From Bacillus sp. SB49 (GTDB lineage Bacteria > Bacillota > Bacilli > Bacillales > Halobacillaceae), in contig NZ_CP048117.1 in NCBI RefSeq assembly GCF_000469135.2, forward strand, positions 2,951,501 to 3,015,500: a stretch of 64,000 bases of DNA, in the 5' to 3' direction. How positions within the stretch are numbered: position 1 is the first letter of the stretch; each line of letters starts with the position of its first letter. Below the pieces are notes generated by a model. The model was not told the DNA's origin, ran no database searches, and saw nothing but the letters and a program-made list of their open reading frames with translations. Shown here piece by piece: positions 1-7,869 of this stretch. The translations under genes and the position numbers were made by a program.

Positions 1-1014
1 GTGGCTTATTTATACAAAGTCATCACGGGCCAACTCAATGATTTGTCCTCAACCGATTACGCGGATGTTTTCGGGAGCACCATTTCCAATCCCGGAATCA
101 GCCTGCTCGTCCAGTTTATCTTTATGATCCTTACGATTCTAGTAGTAGCCCGAGGCGTTCAAAAGGGTATTGAGCAAGCCAGTAAAATTATGATGCCGGT
201 CTTATTCTTACTATTTATCCTGCTTGTCATCCGTGCTGTGACGCTCGACGGAGCTATGGAAGGAATCACGTTCCTGCTGCAGCCGGATTTCAGCAAAGTA
301 ACATCACAAACCGTTCTGGAAGCAATGGGGCAGTCCTTCTTCACTCTTAGTGTCGGCGTGTCCGTCATGGTGACGTACAGCTCTTACCTGCCAAAATCAG
401 AAAGTCTTCCTAGAGCGGCCTTTTCCATCGGTGGAATGAACATCTTCATCGTATTGTTGGCGGGGCTTGCTATTTTCCCTGCTGTCTTCGCCTTCGGACT
501 TGAACCGGATGCTGGGCCTGTGTTGCTATTCCAGGTACTCCCGACGATCTTCAGCCAGCTTCCTTTCGGCATGGTATTCTTCGGGGCATTCCTGCTTTTG
601 TTCCTATTCGCAGCTTTGACCTCTGCCTTCTCGATGCTTGAGATCATCGTTTCCGTCCTATCAAAAGGAGACACTCGGAAAAGGAAAAAATGGGCCTGGA
701 TCATCGGACTTGCGATCTTTATCGTCGGTACGCCGTCCACACTTTCCTACGGCTTACTCGCAGACTATACGCTGTTCGGCCGTACGTTCTTCGACAACAT
801 GGATTACGCCGTCAGTAACGTCCTGTTCCCGATTGGTTCCCTGTTGATTGCCCTGTTTGTCGCAAATAAAATGAAGAAAAGCGCTTTATATGAAGAACTC
901 AGTCATGGCAGCAGTCTGAAAAAAGGGTTGTTCAATGTGTGGTTCATCCTGCTTCGCTATGTCGCACCCTTACTAATCATCATCGTTATGCTTGATGTGA
1001 TCGGAGTTATCTAA
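1..1014 (+). CDS. Sodium:neurotransmitter symporter (NSS/SNF family), 5'-truncated by window edge
   Basis: Integral membrane transporter of the LeuT-fold NSS family, expected to import an amino acid or related solute with Na+. The 337 visible residues carry about eight to nine hydrophobic helices, including family-typical stretches near residues 110-127 ([20 protein letters not shown]) and 200-220. Family members are usually 440-510 residues, so roughly the first 100-170 residues, including the Na+/substrate half-site of TM1, lie outside the window; the GTG at base 1 is almost certainly internal. Substrate cannot be assigned from this part. The gene ends with a TAA and is followed by a 200-base structured spacer and a strong terminator. 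Confidence 0.9.
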   Translation: MAYLYKVITGQLNDLSSTDYADVFGSTISNPGISLLVQFIFMILTILVVARGVQKGIEQASKIMMPVLFLLFILLVIRAVTLDGAMEGITFLLQPDFSKVTSQTVLEAMGQSFFTLSVGVSVMVTYSSYLPKSESLPRAAFSIGGMNIFIVLLAGLAIFPAVFAFGLEPDAGPVLLFQVLPTIFSQLPFGMVFFGAFLLLFLFAALTSAFSMLEIIVSVLSKGDTRKRKKWAWIIGLAIFIVGTPSTLSYGLLADYTLFGRTFFDNMDYAVSNVLFPIGSLLIALFVANKMKKSALYEELSHGSSLKKGLFNVWFILLRYVAPLLIIIVMLDVIGVI

Positions 1015-1224
1015 AAAACTTATCCGGTTGAGAAAAGAGTTGTAAGCTCGAATTACCTCGATGTGATTATGGAAGCCCCATTACGGCAAGGGGCGGAGAG
1101 AAACAGGCAGCGTCCAACGGCGGAATAATGCAGCGATGAGGACGCTCACCTGCCGCCCCGTGGAAGGCGTCCCGTTTTGAACACTTCCTCTACCTATGAA
1201 ATGTATTACTTCACCAAGTTGAAT
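1015..1224. other. GC-rich structured spacer, possible dispersed Bacillaceae intergenic repeat
   Basis: No convincing reading frame. The block at about 1070-1185 is clearly GC-richer than other spacers here and is full of short complementary pieces (GGGGCGG / CCGCCCC; GCGTCC / GGACGC). Its style, with a GCCGCCCCGTGGAAGGCGTC core, resembles degenerate copies of intergenic repeats I recall from halotolerant Bacillaceae, but I saw no second copy in this window. It lies between the stop of the symporter and that gene's terminator, so it is probably transcribed as the 3' UTR. It might instead be an unrecognised RNA. Confidence 0.3.
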
Positions 1225-1257
1225 GAACAGAGGGATACCCCCCTCTGTTCTTTTTTT
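1225..1257 (+). terminator. Rho-independent terminator of the NSS symporter transcript
   Basis: Perfect 10-bp stem (GAACAGAGGG / CCCTCTGTTC) with loop ATACCC, followed by seven T residues on the plus strand. It lies 210 bases after the symporter stop codon, so the symporter mRNA has a long 3' UTR. Confidence 0.9.
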
Positions 1258-1342
1258 ATAAAATCATGAAAGCTCCCTTCTTTTATTTTCCAGGTGATTG
1301 AGGTACCATGAGGTAGAAAACCAAGGAACGGAGTGATTACGA

Positions 1343-1543
1343 GTGACTAAACGATTCATGCTTTTCAATACTATTTTTCACGGAATCATCCTTGTGCTGG
1401 CCTTTTTCATCGTCACGGTTTATGCCCTCGATGGCTTCCAAGTCTTCTATATGGCGATTGGAACACTGATTGCAGCTAACAGCATTTTCCGTATTTTCAA
1501 AGGGATGAAGCACCTGCGTTTACGAAAGGACCAAGCAGTGTGA
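1343..1543 (+). CDS. Small two-helix membrane protein, unknown function
   Basis: A 66-residue protein read from a GTG start with an upstream AACGGAG ribosome site at suitable spacing. Two hydrophobic helices (about residues 8-28 and 33-48) are followed by a basic tail (FKGMKHLRLRKDQAV), suggesting a small inner-membrane protein with a cytoplasmic C-terminus. I do not recognise the family. It is monocistronic: a terminator precedes it at 1225-1257 and another starts within its own stop region at 1542. Confidence 0.65.
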   Translation: MTKRFMLFNTIFHGIILVLAFFIVTVYALDGFQVFYMAIGTLIAANSIFRIFKGMKHLRLRKDQAV

Positions 1544-1576
1544 AAAGAAGCCTCTATACTTTGGAGGCTTCTTTTC
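1542..1576 (+). terminator. Rho-independent terminator after the small membrane protein gene
   Basis: Perfect 13-bp inverted repeat (GAAAAGAAGCCTC / GAGGCTTCTTTTC) with a 9-base loop; the 3' arm ends in a T-rich run. The stem begins inside the stop codon of the upstream gene. A-rich on one side and T-rich on the other, it could work in both directions. Confidence 0.85.
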
Positions 1577-1635
1577 ATAAAAGTAAACAGGAACCGTGCA
1601 ATAGTCATGATAAAGACATATGTTATCGTCCAATT

Positions 1636-1737
1636 TGTGAAATGGTGAACAAAGTTATAGCCCTCCATCCTTTTCCAGCTTATACTGTAAGTGTAAGGAA
1701 GAGCTCTTATCCATTATCATGTGAAGTGGTGAACAAA
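1636..1737 (+). promoter_or_regulatory. Pair of 18-bp direct repeats upstream of the doxX-type gene
   Basis: TGTGAAATGGTGAACAAA at 1636-1653 and TGTGAAGTGGTGAACAAA at 1720-1737 differ at one base, and their starts are 84 bp apart (about eight helical turns). The second copy ends three bases before the ribosome site AAAGGAG. They bracket a possible -10 (TATACT, 1681-1686) for which I see no good -35. The arrangement suggests two operator copies for a repressor that loops DNA or blocks the 5' leader. The regulator is unknown. Confidence 0.5.
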
Positions 1738-1755
1738 CTAAAAGGAGTGAGAAAA

Positions 1756-2262
1756 ATGATTAATGATCTTTTGCGGAATAACAAGGTTGCTGCTGGTGTG
1801 TTGACGTTCGTACGGTTGTATCTTGGGTATGTGTGGCTGACTTCCGGTATTGGAAAATTAACAGGAGGCTTCGAAGTTCAGGGGTTTCTGCAAGGGGCGA
1901 TCGGCAAAGCGGAAGGGGCGCATCCAGCTGTCCAAAGCTGGTGGGCCGTATTTCTTGAACAAGTGGCACTTCCAAACCACGAATTGTTCGCCTTCCTCGT
2001 CATGTGGGGCGAAGTTCTCGTAGGTCTGGCATTGATACTCGGCTTATTTACGAACCTTGCCGCTCTTGGCGGAATCATGATGAACTTCAGCTTCCTGTTA
2101 AGCGGAACGACAAGCACCAATCCGCAAATGGCGATATTAACCATATTCCTCCTCGTCGCAGGTGCGAACGCAGGACGTTACGGCCTCGACCGCTGGGTGC
2201 TTCCATATTTGATGAAGAAAACAGAACAGAAGCGGCATAAACGAGTGCTTGCTCATACGTAA
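1756..2262 (+). CDS. DoxX family membrane protein
   Basis: A 168-residue, four-helix DoxX-family protein. DoxX proteins are small quinone- or redox-associated membrane proteins of mostly unclear role. Diagnostic features are the N-terminal 'VRLYLGYVWLTSGIGKL' block and the 'MWGEVLVGLALILGLFTNLAALGG' block (given here as a description of residues around 17-33 and 85-108). The frame is open upstream to 1540, but the ATG at 1756 has AAAGGAGTG five bases before it and the upstream translation is not family-like. It is transcribed alone, with two 18-bp repeats upstream and a shared terminator downstream. Confidence 0.88.
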   Translation: MINDLLRNNKVAAGVLTFVRLYLGYVWLTSGIGKLTGGFEVQGFLQGAIGKAEGAHPAVQSWWAVFLEQVALPNHELFAFLVMWGEVLVGLALILGLFTNLAALGGIMMNFSFLLSGTTSTNPQMAILTIFLLVAGANAGRYGLDRWVLPYLMKKTEQKRHKRVLAHT

Positions 2263-2266
2263 AAAA

Positions 2267-2294
2267 AAAGGACTTCCTTAATTGGAAGTCCTTT
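2267..2294. terminator. Bidirectional terminator between convergent doxX and peptide-transporter genes
   Basis: Perfect 11-bp stem AAAGGACTTCC / GGAAGTCCTTT around a TTAATT loop, with an A-run on the left and T-run on the right, so it can terminate the plus-strand DoxX transcript and the minus-strand transporter transcript. Confidence 0.9.
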
Positions 2295-2299
2295 CTTCG

Positions 2300-3715
2300 T
2301 TATGCTGTTTTCATTTGATCTTCTTTCTCCAGCTCTTCCAAGTTCATCAGTTTCTGAATCTGCTTGGTCAATGCGAGAAGAATGAAGCCGAGAACGATGG
2401 CAGCCAGACCGATATAAACATAGATCTCCAGGTAACCTGCCTCTGTCGTCCATGATGCAACGACACCGGCAAGCTTGTTGGATGCTGCGTTACTTAAGAA
2501 CCATACGCCCATTAACACAGAGGCGAACTTGACAGGGGACATTTTCGTAACCATCGACAAGCCGATTGGTGACAGACAAAGCTCTCCTATCGTATGAAGC
2601 AGGTATGTGATCACCATGAAGCCAGCGCTTACTTTCATCGTTACATTATCCGGATCACTGCCTGTGGCCATTACTGCAGGGATCAAGACCATGAAACCAA
2701 GTCCTAACAGAATGAGGCCGAACGCCATTTTTGTCGGTACACTGAAATCCCCACGCTTCGTTTTCGTCAGTTTCAACCATATAGCTGACACGACTGGAGC
2801 AAACAGCAGGATGAACAGCGGGTTCAAAGACTGGAACCAGGATACAGGAATTTCATAACCGAAAATGGTACGGTCGATGAAATCTCGTGTGTATAACGTG
2901 AACGATGCACCTGCCTGTTCGAATCCTACCCAGAACATGATGACAAACACAGCGAGAATCAATATGACCAACGTCCGCTGTTTCTCTTGTTTCGTAAGCG
3001 GCTTCGCCTTCTCTTTCTTTACGGGAGCCGCCTTCGTACGGGCAGGCTTCGTACCGATATCACCCAAGTATTTCTTAGAAAGTGCATTAAAAAGAACCTG
3101 ACCGATGATCATACCGAGAGAAGATGCAAGGAATGCGAATTTGAAACCGAAGTGCTCTACTCCATTTACGGTGGAGTAAAAAATATCCTGATAAAGGAGA
3201 CCCGCAATCAATGGTGAGAAGAAAGCACCAAGATTGATTCCCATATAGAAGATGGTGAATGCAGAGTCTTTCCTTGAATCATTCTTATCATAGAGCTCAC
3301 CCACGAGGGTGGAAATATTCGGTTTAAAGAAACCGTTACCTATAATTAATAGAAGCAATCCTAAGTATAATCCCCATTGCTCTTGCACGAGGAACAGCGT
3401 AAAGTCACCAAGGGCCATTGTAATACCACCAATGGTGATCCCTGTCCGCAATCCCATGAACTTGTCCGTCAGCCAGCCGCCGATCATCGGAGTCAAGTAA
3501 ACGAGACCGATATAGTTACCATAAAGAACAAGCGCTTGGCTGTCACTCATTCCAAGACCGCCGCTTACCAGCTCAGCCGTCAAGTATAGAACAAGGAAGG
3601 AACGAATGCCGTAATAACTGTAGCGTTCCCACATTTCCGTAATGAAGAGCAGGAATAAACCAGGCGGATGTTTTCCATTACCTTGTTTCGGTGCGTTATC
3701 AATAGTTGCCTGCAC
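2300..3715 (-). CDS. dtpT: Proton-dependent oligopeptide transporter (POT/PTR2 family MFS)
   Basis: Imports di- and tripeptides with protons across the cytoplasmic membrane. The sequence shows the POT signatures: 'FFITEMWERYSYYG'-type helix 1 with the ExxER motif (written here TEMWERYSYYG, about residues 26-36), and the PTR2 signature in helix 5 region (FYMGINLGAFFSPLIAG). Fourteen hydrophobic segments are expected for bacterial POTs. The frame is open further upstream, but a GGAGGG site lies directly ahead of a GTG at 3715, giving 471 residues, the normal family length. It is monocistronic, ending at the terminator shared with the DoxX gene. Confidence 0.93.
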   Translation of the reverse strand: MQATIDNAPKQGNGKHPPGLFLLFITEMWERYSYYGIRSFLVLYLTAELVSGGLGMSDSQALVLYGNYIGLVYLTPMIGGWLTDKFMGLRTGITIGGITMALGDFTLFLVQEQWGLYLGLLLLIIGNGFFKPNISTLVGELYDKNDSRKDSAFTIFYMGINLGAFFSPLIAGLLYQDIFYSTVNGVEHFGFKFAFLASSLGMIIGQVLFNALSKKYLGDIGTKPARTKAAPVKKEKAKPLTKQEKQRTLVILILAVFVIMFWVGFEQAGASFTLYTRDFIDRTIFGYEIPVSWFQSLNPLFILLFAPVVSAIWLKLTKTKRGDFSVPTKMAFGLILLGLGFMVLIPAVMATGSDPDNVTMKVSAGFMVITYLLHTIGELCLSPIGLSMVTKMSPVKFASVLMGVWFLSNAASNKLAGVVASWTTEAGYLEIYVYIGLAAIVLGFILLALTKQIQKLMNLEELEKEDQMKTA

Positions 3716-4046
3716 TATTATTCCCTCCATTTGTAAAAGTGTGTTAGTTTTTAGAAATTTCATTATAAATCAAAATTCGACATATGTAAGTAATAAATGA
3801 AAAAGTCTTTATTTTACTATAATTAAAAGTTTTTAGATAATAATAGCGGGATGTTGATATATCAATTGTTATAAACACACAAAAAGGTAGATTCCTCCAT
3901 AATTTTTTCATTGGAATTTTTCGAAACACGAAACAGTTATCCTTTTTACGCGTTTCCTCTTATCCAAAGTCCACATCTCTACATTTCCCGGGAAATGATG
4001 GATCGTGTCAGCTGTATTCCCAATAGGGACACGGTCCATACAAAAA
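3716..4046. other. AT-rich spacer with promoter region and a long imperfect hairpin
   Basis: No supported gene; the short frames here have no ribosome sites. The part next to 3716 holds the minus-strand leader of the peptide transporter, with a TATAAT-like hexamer about 50 bases upstream of its GTG. At 3998-4039 an interrupted inverted repeat (ATGGA-CGTGTC / GACACG-TCCAT) encloses a second short stem (TCCC/GGGA). It lies just past the pcp terminator and could be a second terminator or a protein-binding site; there is no T-run. Confidence 0.4.
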
Positions 4047-4080
4047 ACGTCCTTTTCCTCATGAATAAGGAAAAGGACGT
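4047..4080 (-). terminator. Terminator of pcp
   Basis: Perfect 12-bp stem (ACGTCCTTTTCC / GGAAAAGGACGT) just beyond the pcp stop codon, with an A-run on its left that becomes a U-run in the minus-strand transcript. Confidence 0.9.
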
Positions 4081-4093
4081 CGAAAAAGTCAGA

Positions 4094-4705
4094 TTAATCA
4101 TAAGTTACTACTTCAATCGCAGCTTTTACCGCTGCTGCCAAGTCTTCCAGAGACCAGCTCGGGAGATTTCCGTGTCGAACGGCTAATTCATGTGACGCGG
4201 GAATATGTATGAATCCTGATGGTGTACTTCGATTCTGTTGTCGGAAATAATAGAGCACCTGGTACATCACATGGTTACATAAGTAAGTCCCTGCTGTGTT
4301 AGATATTTCCGACGGAAAACCGTTCTTTTTTATGACTTGAACCATCTCTTTCACTGGAAGCGTGGAGAAGATTCCGTCCGGACCCTGAGAATAAATCTTT
4401 TCTCCTTCGGATGTATTTCCCTCATTGTCCTTCTCGCTGCTTTCATTCCAGTTGACAGCGACTCGCTCCGGGGTCACTTTGTCACGTCCTCCTGCCAAAC
4501 CGAGGGAAATAACTGCATCCGGTTGAACGCGGTCTATATGCTTCTTTATTTCCTTTCCTGACCGGTTAAAATCTACAGGAAGGATTTCTCCTTCTATTCT
4601 ATATCCATTCATCTCGCTTCCTTTAAGTTCTTCCACGATCTGCTGCGTGGGATTGATTGGAAAATGGAGAAATGGTTCAAACCCTGTTAGTAATAGTTTT
4701 TTCAA
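4094..4705 (-). CDS. pcp: Pyrrolidone-carboxylate peptidase (pyroglutamyl peptidase I)
   Basis: Cytosolic cysteine peptidase (family C15) that removes N-terminal pyroglutamate from peptides. All three catalytic positions are visible: Glu80 in 'KVTPERVAVNW', Cys143 in 'NTAGTYLCNHVMY' and His167-172 region in 'HIPASHELA'. The N-terminus 'LLLTGFEPF' is typical. Length, 203 residues, is normal for the family. The start is a TTG with GGGAG eight bases upstream. It follows the aldo/keto reductase gene's terminator and appears to be transcribed alone. Confidence 0.94.
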   Translation of the reverse strand: MKKLLLTGFEPFLHFPINPTQQIVEELKGSEMNGYRIEGEILPVDFNRSGKEIKKHIDRVQPDAVISLGLAGGRDKVTPERVAVNWNESSEKDNEGNTSEGEKIYSQGPDGIFSTLPVKEMVQVIKKNGFPSEISNTAGTYLCNHVMYQVLYYFRQQNRSTPSGFIHIPASHELAVRHGNLPSWSLEDLAAAVKAAIEVVTYD

Positions 4706-4727
4706 AAGATCAGCTCCCTAAAAAATA

Positions 4728-4749
4728 GAACTCCCCGTTAAGGGAGTTC
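4728..4749 (-). terminator. Terminator of the aldo/keto reductase gene
   Basis: 8-bp perfect stem GAACTCCC / GGGAGTTC with a short loop, followed in the minus-strand transcript by a U-rich run. It lies between the reductase stop and the pcp ribosome site. Confidence 0.85.
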
Positions 4750-4762
4750 CGAGTTCTTGACG

Positions 4763-5692
4763 TTATGAAAATATATGATCGATCTTGGAAATATCATCAT
4801 CCGTCAAGGAGACTTCCAACGTCTTCAAGTTATCAATGACCTGGGATGCACGTTTTGCACCAGGTATAACGGCGTCGATGGACGGCTGATTCAAATACCA
4901 GGCGAGAACAATATGTGGAATTTCCACACCCTTCTGCTCAGCGATCGGGCGGAGCTGCTCAACCTTGGCGAGGTTCTGTTTAAATGCTTCTCCCTGGAAA
5001 AGCGGATCCTTCGCACGCAGGTCATTGAATGTCGTATTTTCATCATACTTACCTGCAAGCAGTCCGGATGCGAATGGGAAATACGGCACAAAGGAAATTT
5101 GGTTGTCTGCTGTGTAAGGCAGCATATCCTTTTCAGCTTCGCGTTTAAACAGGTTGTATTCACCCTGAATGACGTCAACATAGCCGTCTTTATTGGCTTC
5201 TTTCAGTTGTTCGACAGAGAAGTTGGAAACTCCGATCGAGCGGATTTTCCCTTGATCTTTCAAATCTTTCAACATACCGACTGCTTCATCCTTCGGTGTA
5301 TCTTCATCAGGGAAGTGAATGTAGAAGAGGTCGATATAATCGGTATCCAGACGCTTCAAGCTTCCTTCGACCGCTTGTTTTAGAAATTCAGGCCGGTTGT
5401 TTATGACCACATCGTCCCCTTTGAATTCGTGGGCGCCTTTTGTCGCAAGGACGATGTCTTCACGCTTGTATTCTTTCATGACCTGCCCGACAAGCTCTTC
5501 TGAACGCTCCGGCCCATAAATGAAGGCTGTATCAAGGAAGTTCATCCCTTGGTTAATCGCTGTACGGACGACATCCTTCCCCTGCTCTTCATCAAGGTTC
5601 GGGTAGAGGTTATGTCCGCCGACAGCATTCGTTCCAAGGCCGATCGGATTGATGTGCAAGTCAGATTTACCTAAACGGATAGATTTGTCCAT
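4763..5692 (-). CDS. Aldo/keto reductase
   Basis: NADPH-dependent cytosolic oxidoreductase with a TIM-barrel fold that reduces aldehydes or ketones; the physiological substrate is not evident. The catalytic tetrad is intact: Asp54 and Tyr59 in '[18 protein letters not shown]', Lys85 in 'LATKG' and His126 in '[13 protein letters not shown]'. The C-terminal cofactor region '[11 protein letters not shown]' is present. Length 309 residues is usual for the YdhF/YghZ-like branch. Start ATG has GGGAG ten bases upstream. It has its own terminator. Confidence 0.93.
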   Translation of the reverse strand: MDKSIRLGKSDLHINPIGLGTNAVGGHNLYPNLDEEQGKDVVRTAINQGMNFLDTAFIYGPERSEELVGQVMKEYKREDIVLATKGAHEFKGDDVVINNRPEFLKQAVEGSLKRLDTDYIDLFYIHFPDEDTPKDEAVGMLKDLKDQGKIRSIGVSNFSVEQLKEANKDGYVDVIQGEYNLFKREAEKDMLPYTADNQISFVPYFPFASGLLAGKYDENTTFNDLRAKDPLFQGEAFKQNLAKVEQLRPIAEQKGVEIPHIVLAWYLNQPSIDAVIPGAKRASQVIDNLKTLEVSLTDDDISKIDHIFS

Positions 5693-5771
5693 AACTATTC
5701 ATCTCCCTTATTATCACTACTCTCCTATTATGTACCACGAAGAAAGCGATGAAAAACCATCTGCACCTGTC

Positions 5772-7346
5772 CTATTTAGAGGGGCTTGTAACCCCCGTCC
5801 GGCTCGACCAGAAGCTGTGTCCATTTCGTCTTTCCTGCTTAACCACGTACATCGCCTCGTCCGCCTTCGCTATCAACACTTCCAACTCATCTCCATGCTC
5901 CGGAAAGCAGCTGATGCCGAGACTGAAGCGTACAGGAATGTCTATGGTTCCATAGTGAAAGACGCGCTGTCTTATTTCTTTCGTCAAGAAGGTAACTCTC
6001 GACTCCAATTCTTCGCGATTTTCATAATGAATCATTCCGTAAAATTCATCACCGCCGACGCGGGCAGCAAATCCGTCTGGTGGGATGAATTCTGTCAGGC
6101 TGTCGGCGATATGAACGAGAAAATCATCGCCTACTTGGTGGCCGTAAGTATCATTAATGGTTTTAAATCCGTCCAGATCGAATACGAGAAGGGCCATATT
6201 TTCTTTCCCTACGAGCGCTCCCTCTGCTTTCTCATAAAATCGGCGGCGGTTCGGGAGTTTTGTGAGCGGATCATGGTAGGCGAGAAACTCGGCGGTAGAT
6301 CGGGCTTCTTTCATCATATGGATATCCCGTATGATAAGCATCAGATAGATACGCTGGTCGATCAGCAGGAAATCACCGTCGATAAGAACGAATCGTTCCC
6401 GGCCATCGGCCGTGACGATTTTAGATTCGAGTCCGGAGAATTTCCCTCCCGTCTCAAAAGCCTCATCCAAGGCGGACATTGTCGCCTCCTTGAAGGATTC
6501 AGCAAGGGAATCGGTCAGATTGTGTCCGGTAAGTTTTACATAGCGGAGCAGTTTGTTCGTCGCCGGATTCGCACTGTCGATCCTTCCCTTTCTATCTATT
6601 AAAAGGATGGACGAGGGATTTAGATCATATAAGATGGAGAATCTTCTACTGTATGAAGCAAGGAAATCGAACTTTTTCATGGCAATATTTAATGCAAAAG
6701 CCCAGATAATACCGCCATAGATATATGGATACGGCGGCAGGAAGCCTCGGATCTCCAAATAGCCGAAGATGACATCCCAGATAAGAACAAGTCCGGCTAC
6801 GATCATCAACGTTTTCAATACACGTTTTTGAACAGGTACCCTGGCTGTTTTATAGAGGTACACGAGCAGGAGTACAATACCGAAGTGAAAGACGTTCCCG
6901 ATGGTCATCGTCATCAGGTATTCCGTATTGTACTCAGGGTAGTGGAACAAACCGACGTGTTCAAATGCCGCACTATTCGTCAGATTCGTCTGCAGCAGCA
7001 GGGTCAGAAGCACCGGGACGGCAGGGACGTAAAAGATCCAAGGATACAAATAAGCAGCCATTCGTTTATAAAGGTGGGTAACTTTGAAGATAAAATGAAG
7101 AGATAGCGATAATAGAAGCAGACCTGCGTTTCCGAACAGGTAAGTGGTGATGAATGGACTGTAGGAAATATCGACCTGGTTGCGGATGAATTCGAAGAAG
7201 AACAATGTTCCGTATAAGAAAATGTAGCTTCCGAGAAGGATATGTTCGGTGCTTCTCCGGTTCCTCCCCCATACATCGAGAGCTAAATGGAACATCATTC
7301 CTGCGGGCAGAAGATATAGGCAGATATAGATCAATAGTTCCTGCAT
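5772..7346 (-). CDS. Membrane-bound diguanylate cyclase (7TM-type N-terminus, PAS, GGDEF)
   Basis: Synthesises cyclic di-GMP from GTP. The first ~230 residues form about seven hydrophobic helices like the N-terminal sensor of 7TM histidine-kinase-like proteins. A PAS domain follows (about 235-345; 'SILLIDRKGRIDSANPATN'), then a GGDEF domain (about 350-510) with an intact GGDEF motif (residues 431-435 from the chosen start) and 'DLDGFKTINDTYGH' metal-binding helix. The RxxD inhibitory site that normally lies five residues before GGDEF is not conserved (IPPD instead), so product inhibition through it is unlikely. ATG at 7346 is chosen because GGGAGGGG lies seven bases upstream; the longer frame has no such site. 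Confidence 0.92.
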   Translation of the reverse strand: MQELLIYICLYLLPAGMMFHLALDVWGRNRRSTEHILLGSYIFLYGTLFFFEFIRNQVDISYSPFITTYLFGNAGLLLLSLSLHFIFKVTHLYKRMAAYLYPWIFYVPAVPVLLTLLLQTNLTNSAAFEHVGLFHYPEYNTEYLMTMTIGNVFHFGIVLLLVYLYKTARVPVQKRVLKTLMIVAGLVLIWDVIFGYLEIRGFLPPYPYIYGGIIWAFALNIAMKKFDFLASYSRRFSILYDLNPSSILLIDRKGRIDSANPATNKLLRYVKLTGHNLTDSLAESFKEATMSALDEAFETGGKFSGLESKIVTADGRERFVLIDGDFLLIDQRIYLMLIIRDIHMMKEARSTAEFLAYHDPLTKLPNRRRFYEKAEGALVGKENMALLVFDLDGFKTINDTYGHQVGDDFLVHIADSLTEFIPPDGFAARVGGDEFYGMIHYENREELESRVTFLTKEIRQRVFHYGTIDIPVRFSLGISCFPEHGDELEVLIAKADEAMYVVKQERRNGHSFWSSRTGVTSPSK

Positions 7347-7420
7347 GGAAAACCCCTCCCTGTATGTACGGCTTTCCATTATAATCTCACAGCGCGCGTG
7401 TCGAATCCAGTAGAATCTTT

Positions 7421-7456
7421 AGAAAAGAAAAAACCGGACCAGGTAGGATGGTCCGG
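7421..7456 (-). terminator. Terminator of the small coiled-coil protein gene
   Basis: 7-bp stem CCGGACC / GGTCCGG with adjoining A-T pair and a seven-base loop, followed in minus-strand RNA by a long U-rich run (A-rich 7421-7433 on the plus strand). Confidence 0.85.
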
Positions 7457-7469
7457 CATTACTCTATAT

Positions 7470-7631
7470 TCACGCACCGCTTGGTACGAGCGTTCTCTTT
7501 TCTTCTTTCTCTAGTTCCCTTTTCAACACGGACACTTTCAGGCGTTCATGCTCCAACTGTTCCTGGAGCCTCTTGTTTTCCTTCACCAGAAAATCCCTTT
7601 GGTCCAACACACGGATCATATCTTCCCTCAT
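7470..7631 (-). CDS. Small coiled-coil protein, 53 residues, unknown function
   Basis: Reads from ATG at 7631 with AGAGGGG seven bases upstream and ends in TGA just ahead of a strong terminator. After 'MREDMIRVLDQRDFLVKEN' the rest up to residue 45 is a charged, leucine-rich heptad pattern (KRLQEQLEHERLKVSVL then KRELEKEEKR), strongly predicted to be one continuous coiled coil. No cysteine, no membrane segment. Its own ribosome site and terminator make it a credible gene. It resembles small bZIP-like or oligomerising adaptor proteins only in form; I do not recognise a family. Confidence 0.72.
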   Translation of the reverse strand: MREDMIRVLDQRDFLVKENKRLQEQLEHERLKVSVLKRELEKEEKRTLVPSGA

Positions 7632-7869
7632 TTTGTTTCCCCTCTTTCTAATTATTCACCAATGACGTACGGACACTCATCTTAGAATTTCTCAGAAAAC
7701 CTGTCTGTCTCTTCGCCGAGGGTTATCTATGTTTTGCCTCTGTTAAGATTATGTTGAAAAACAGCGAAATTTGCAACTGATACGGTAATGAAACAGCACA
7801 TTGATTGGTTCCTATCTACCAATGTATCCAAAATCTCCAGCTGCTAAACTAGTAATTTCTGTAAAAAAA

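Noticed and set aside
3744-4186. Short open frames on both strands between the peptide transporter and pcp
   Set aside because: No ribosome sites, poor composition, and partial overlap with pcp and the terminator.
5649-6602. 317-codon open frame on the plus strand opposite the diguanylate cyclase
   Set aside because: Antisense to a gene with intact GGDEF and PAS domains; the translation is low-complexity in style and no ribosome site precedes it.
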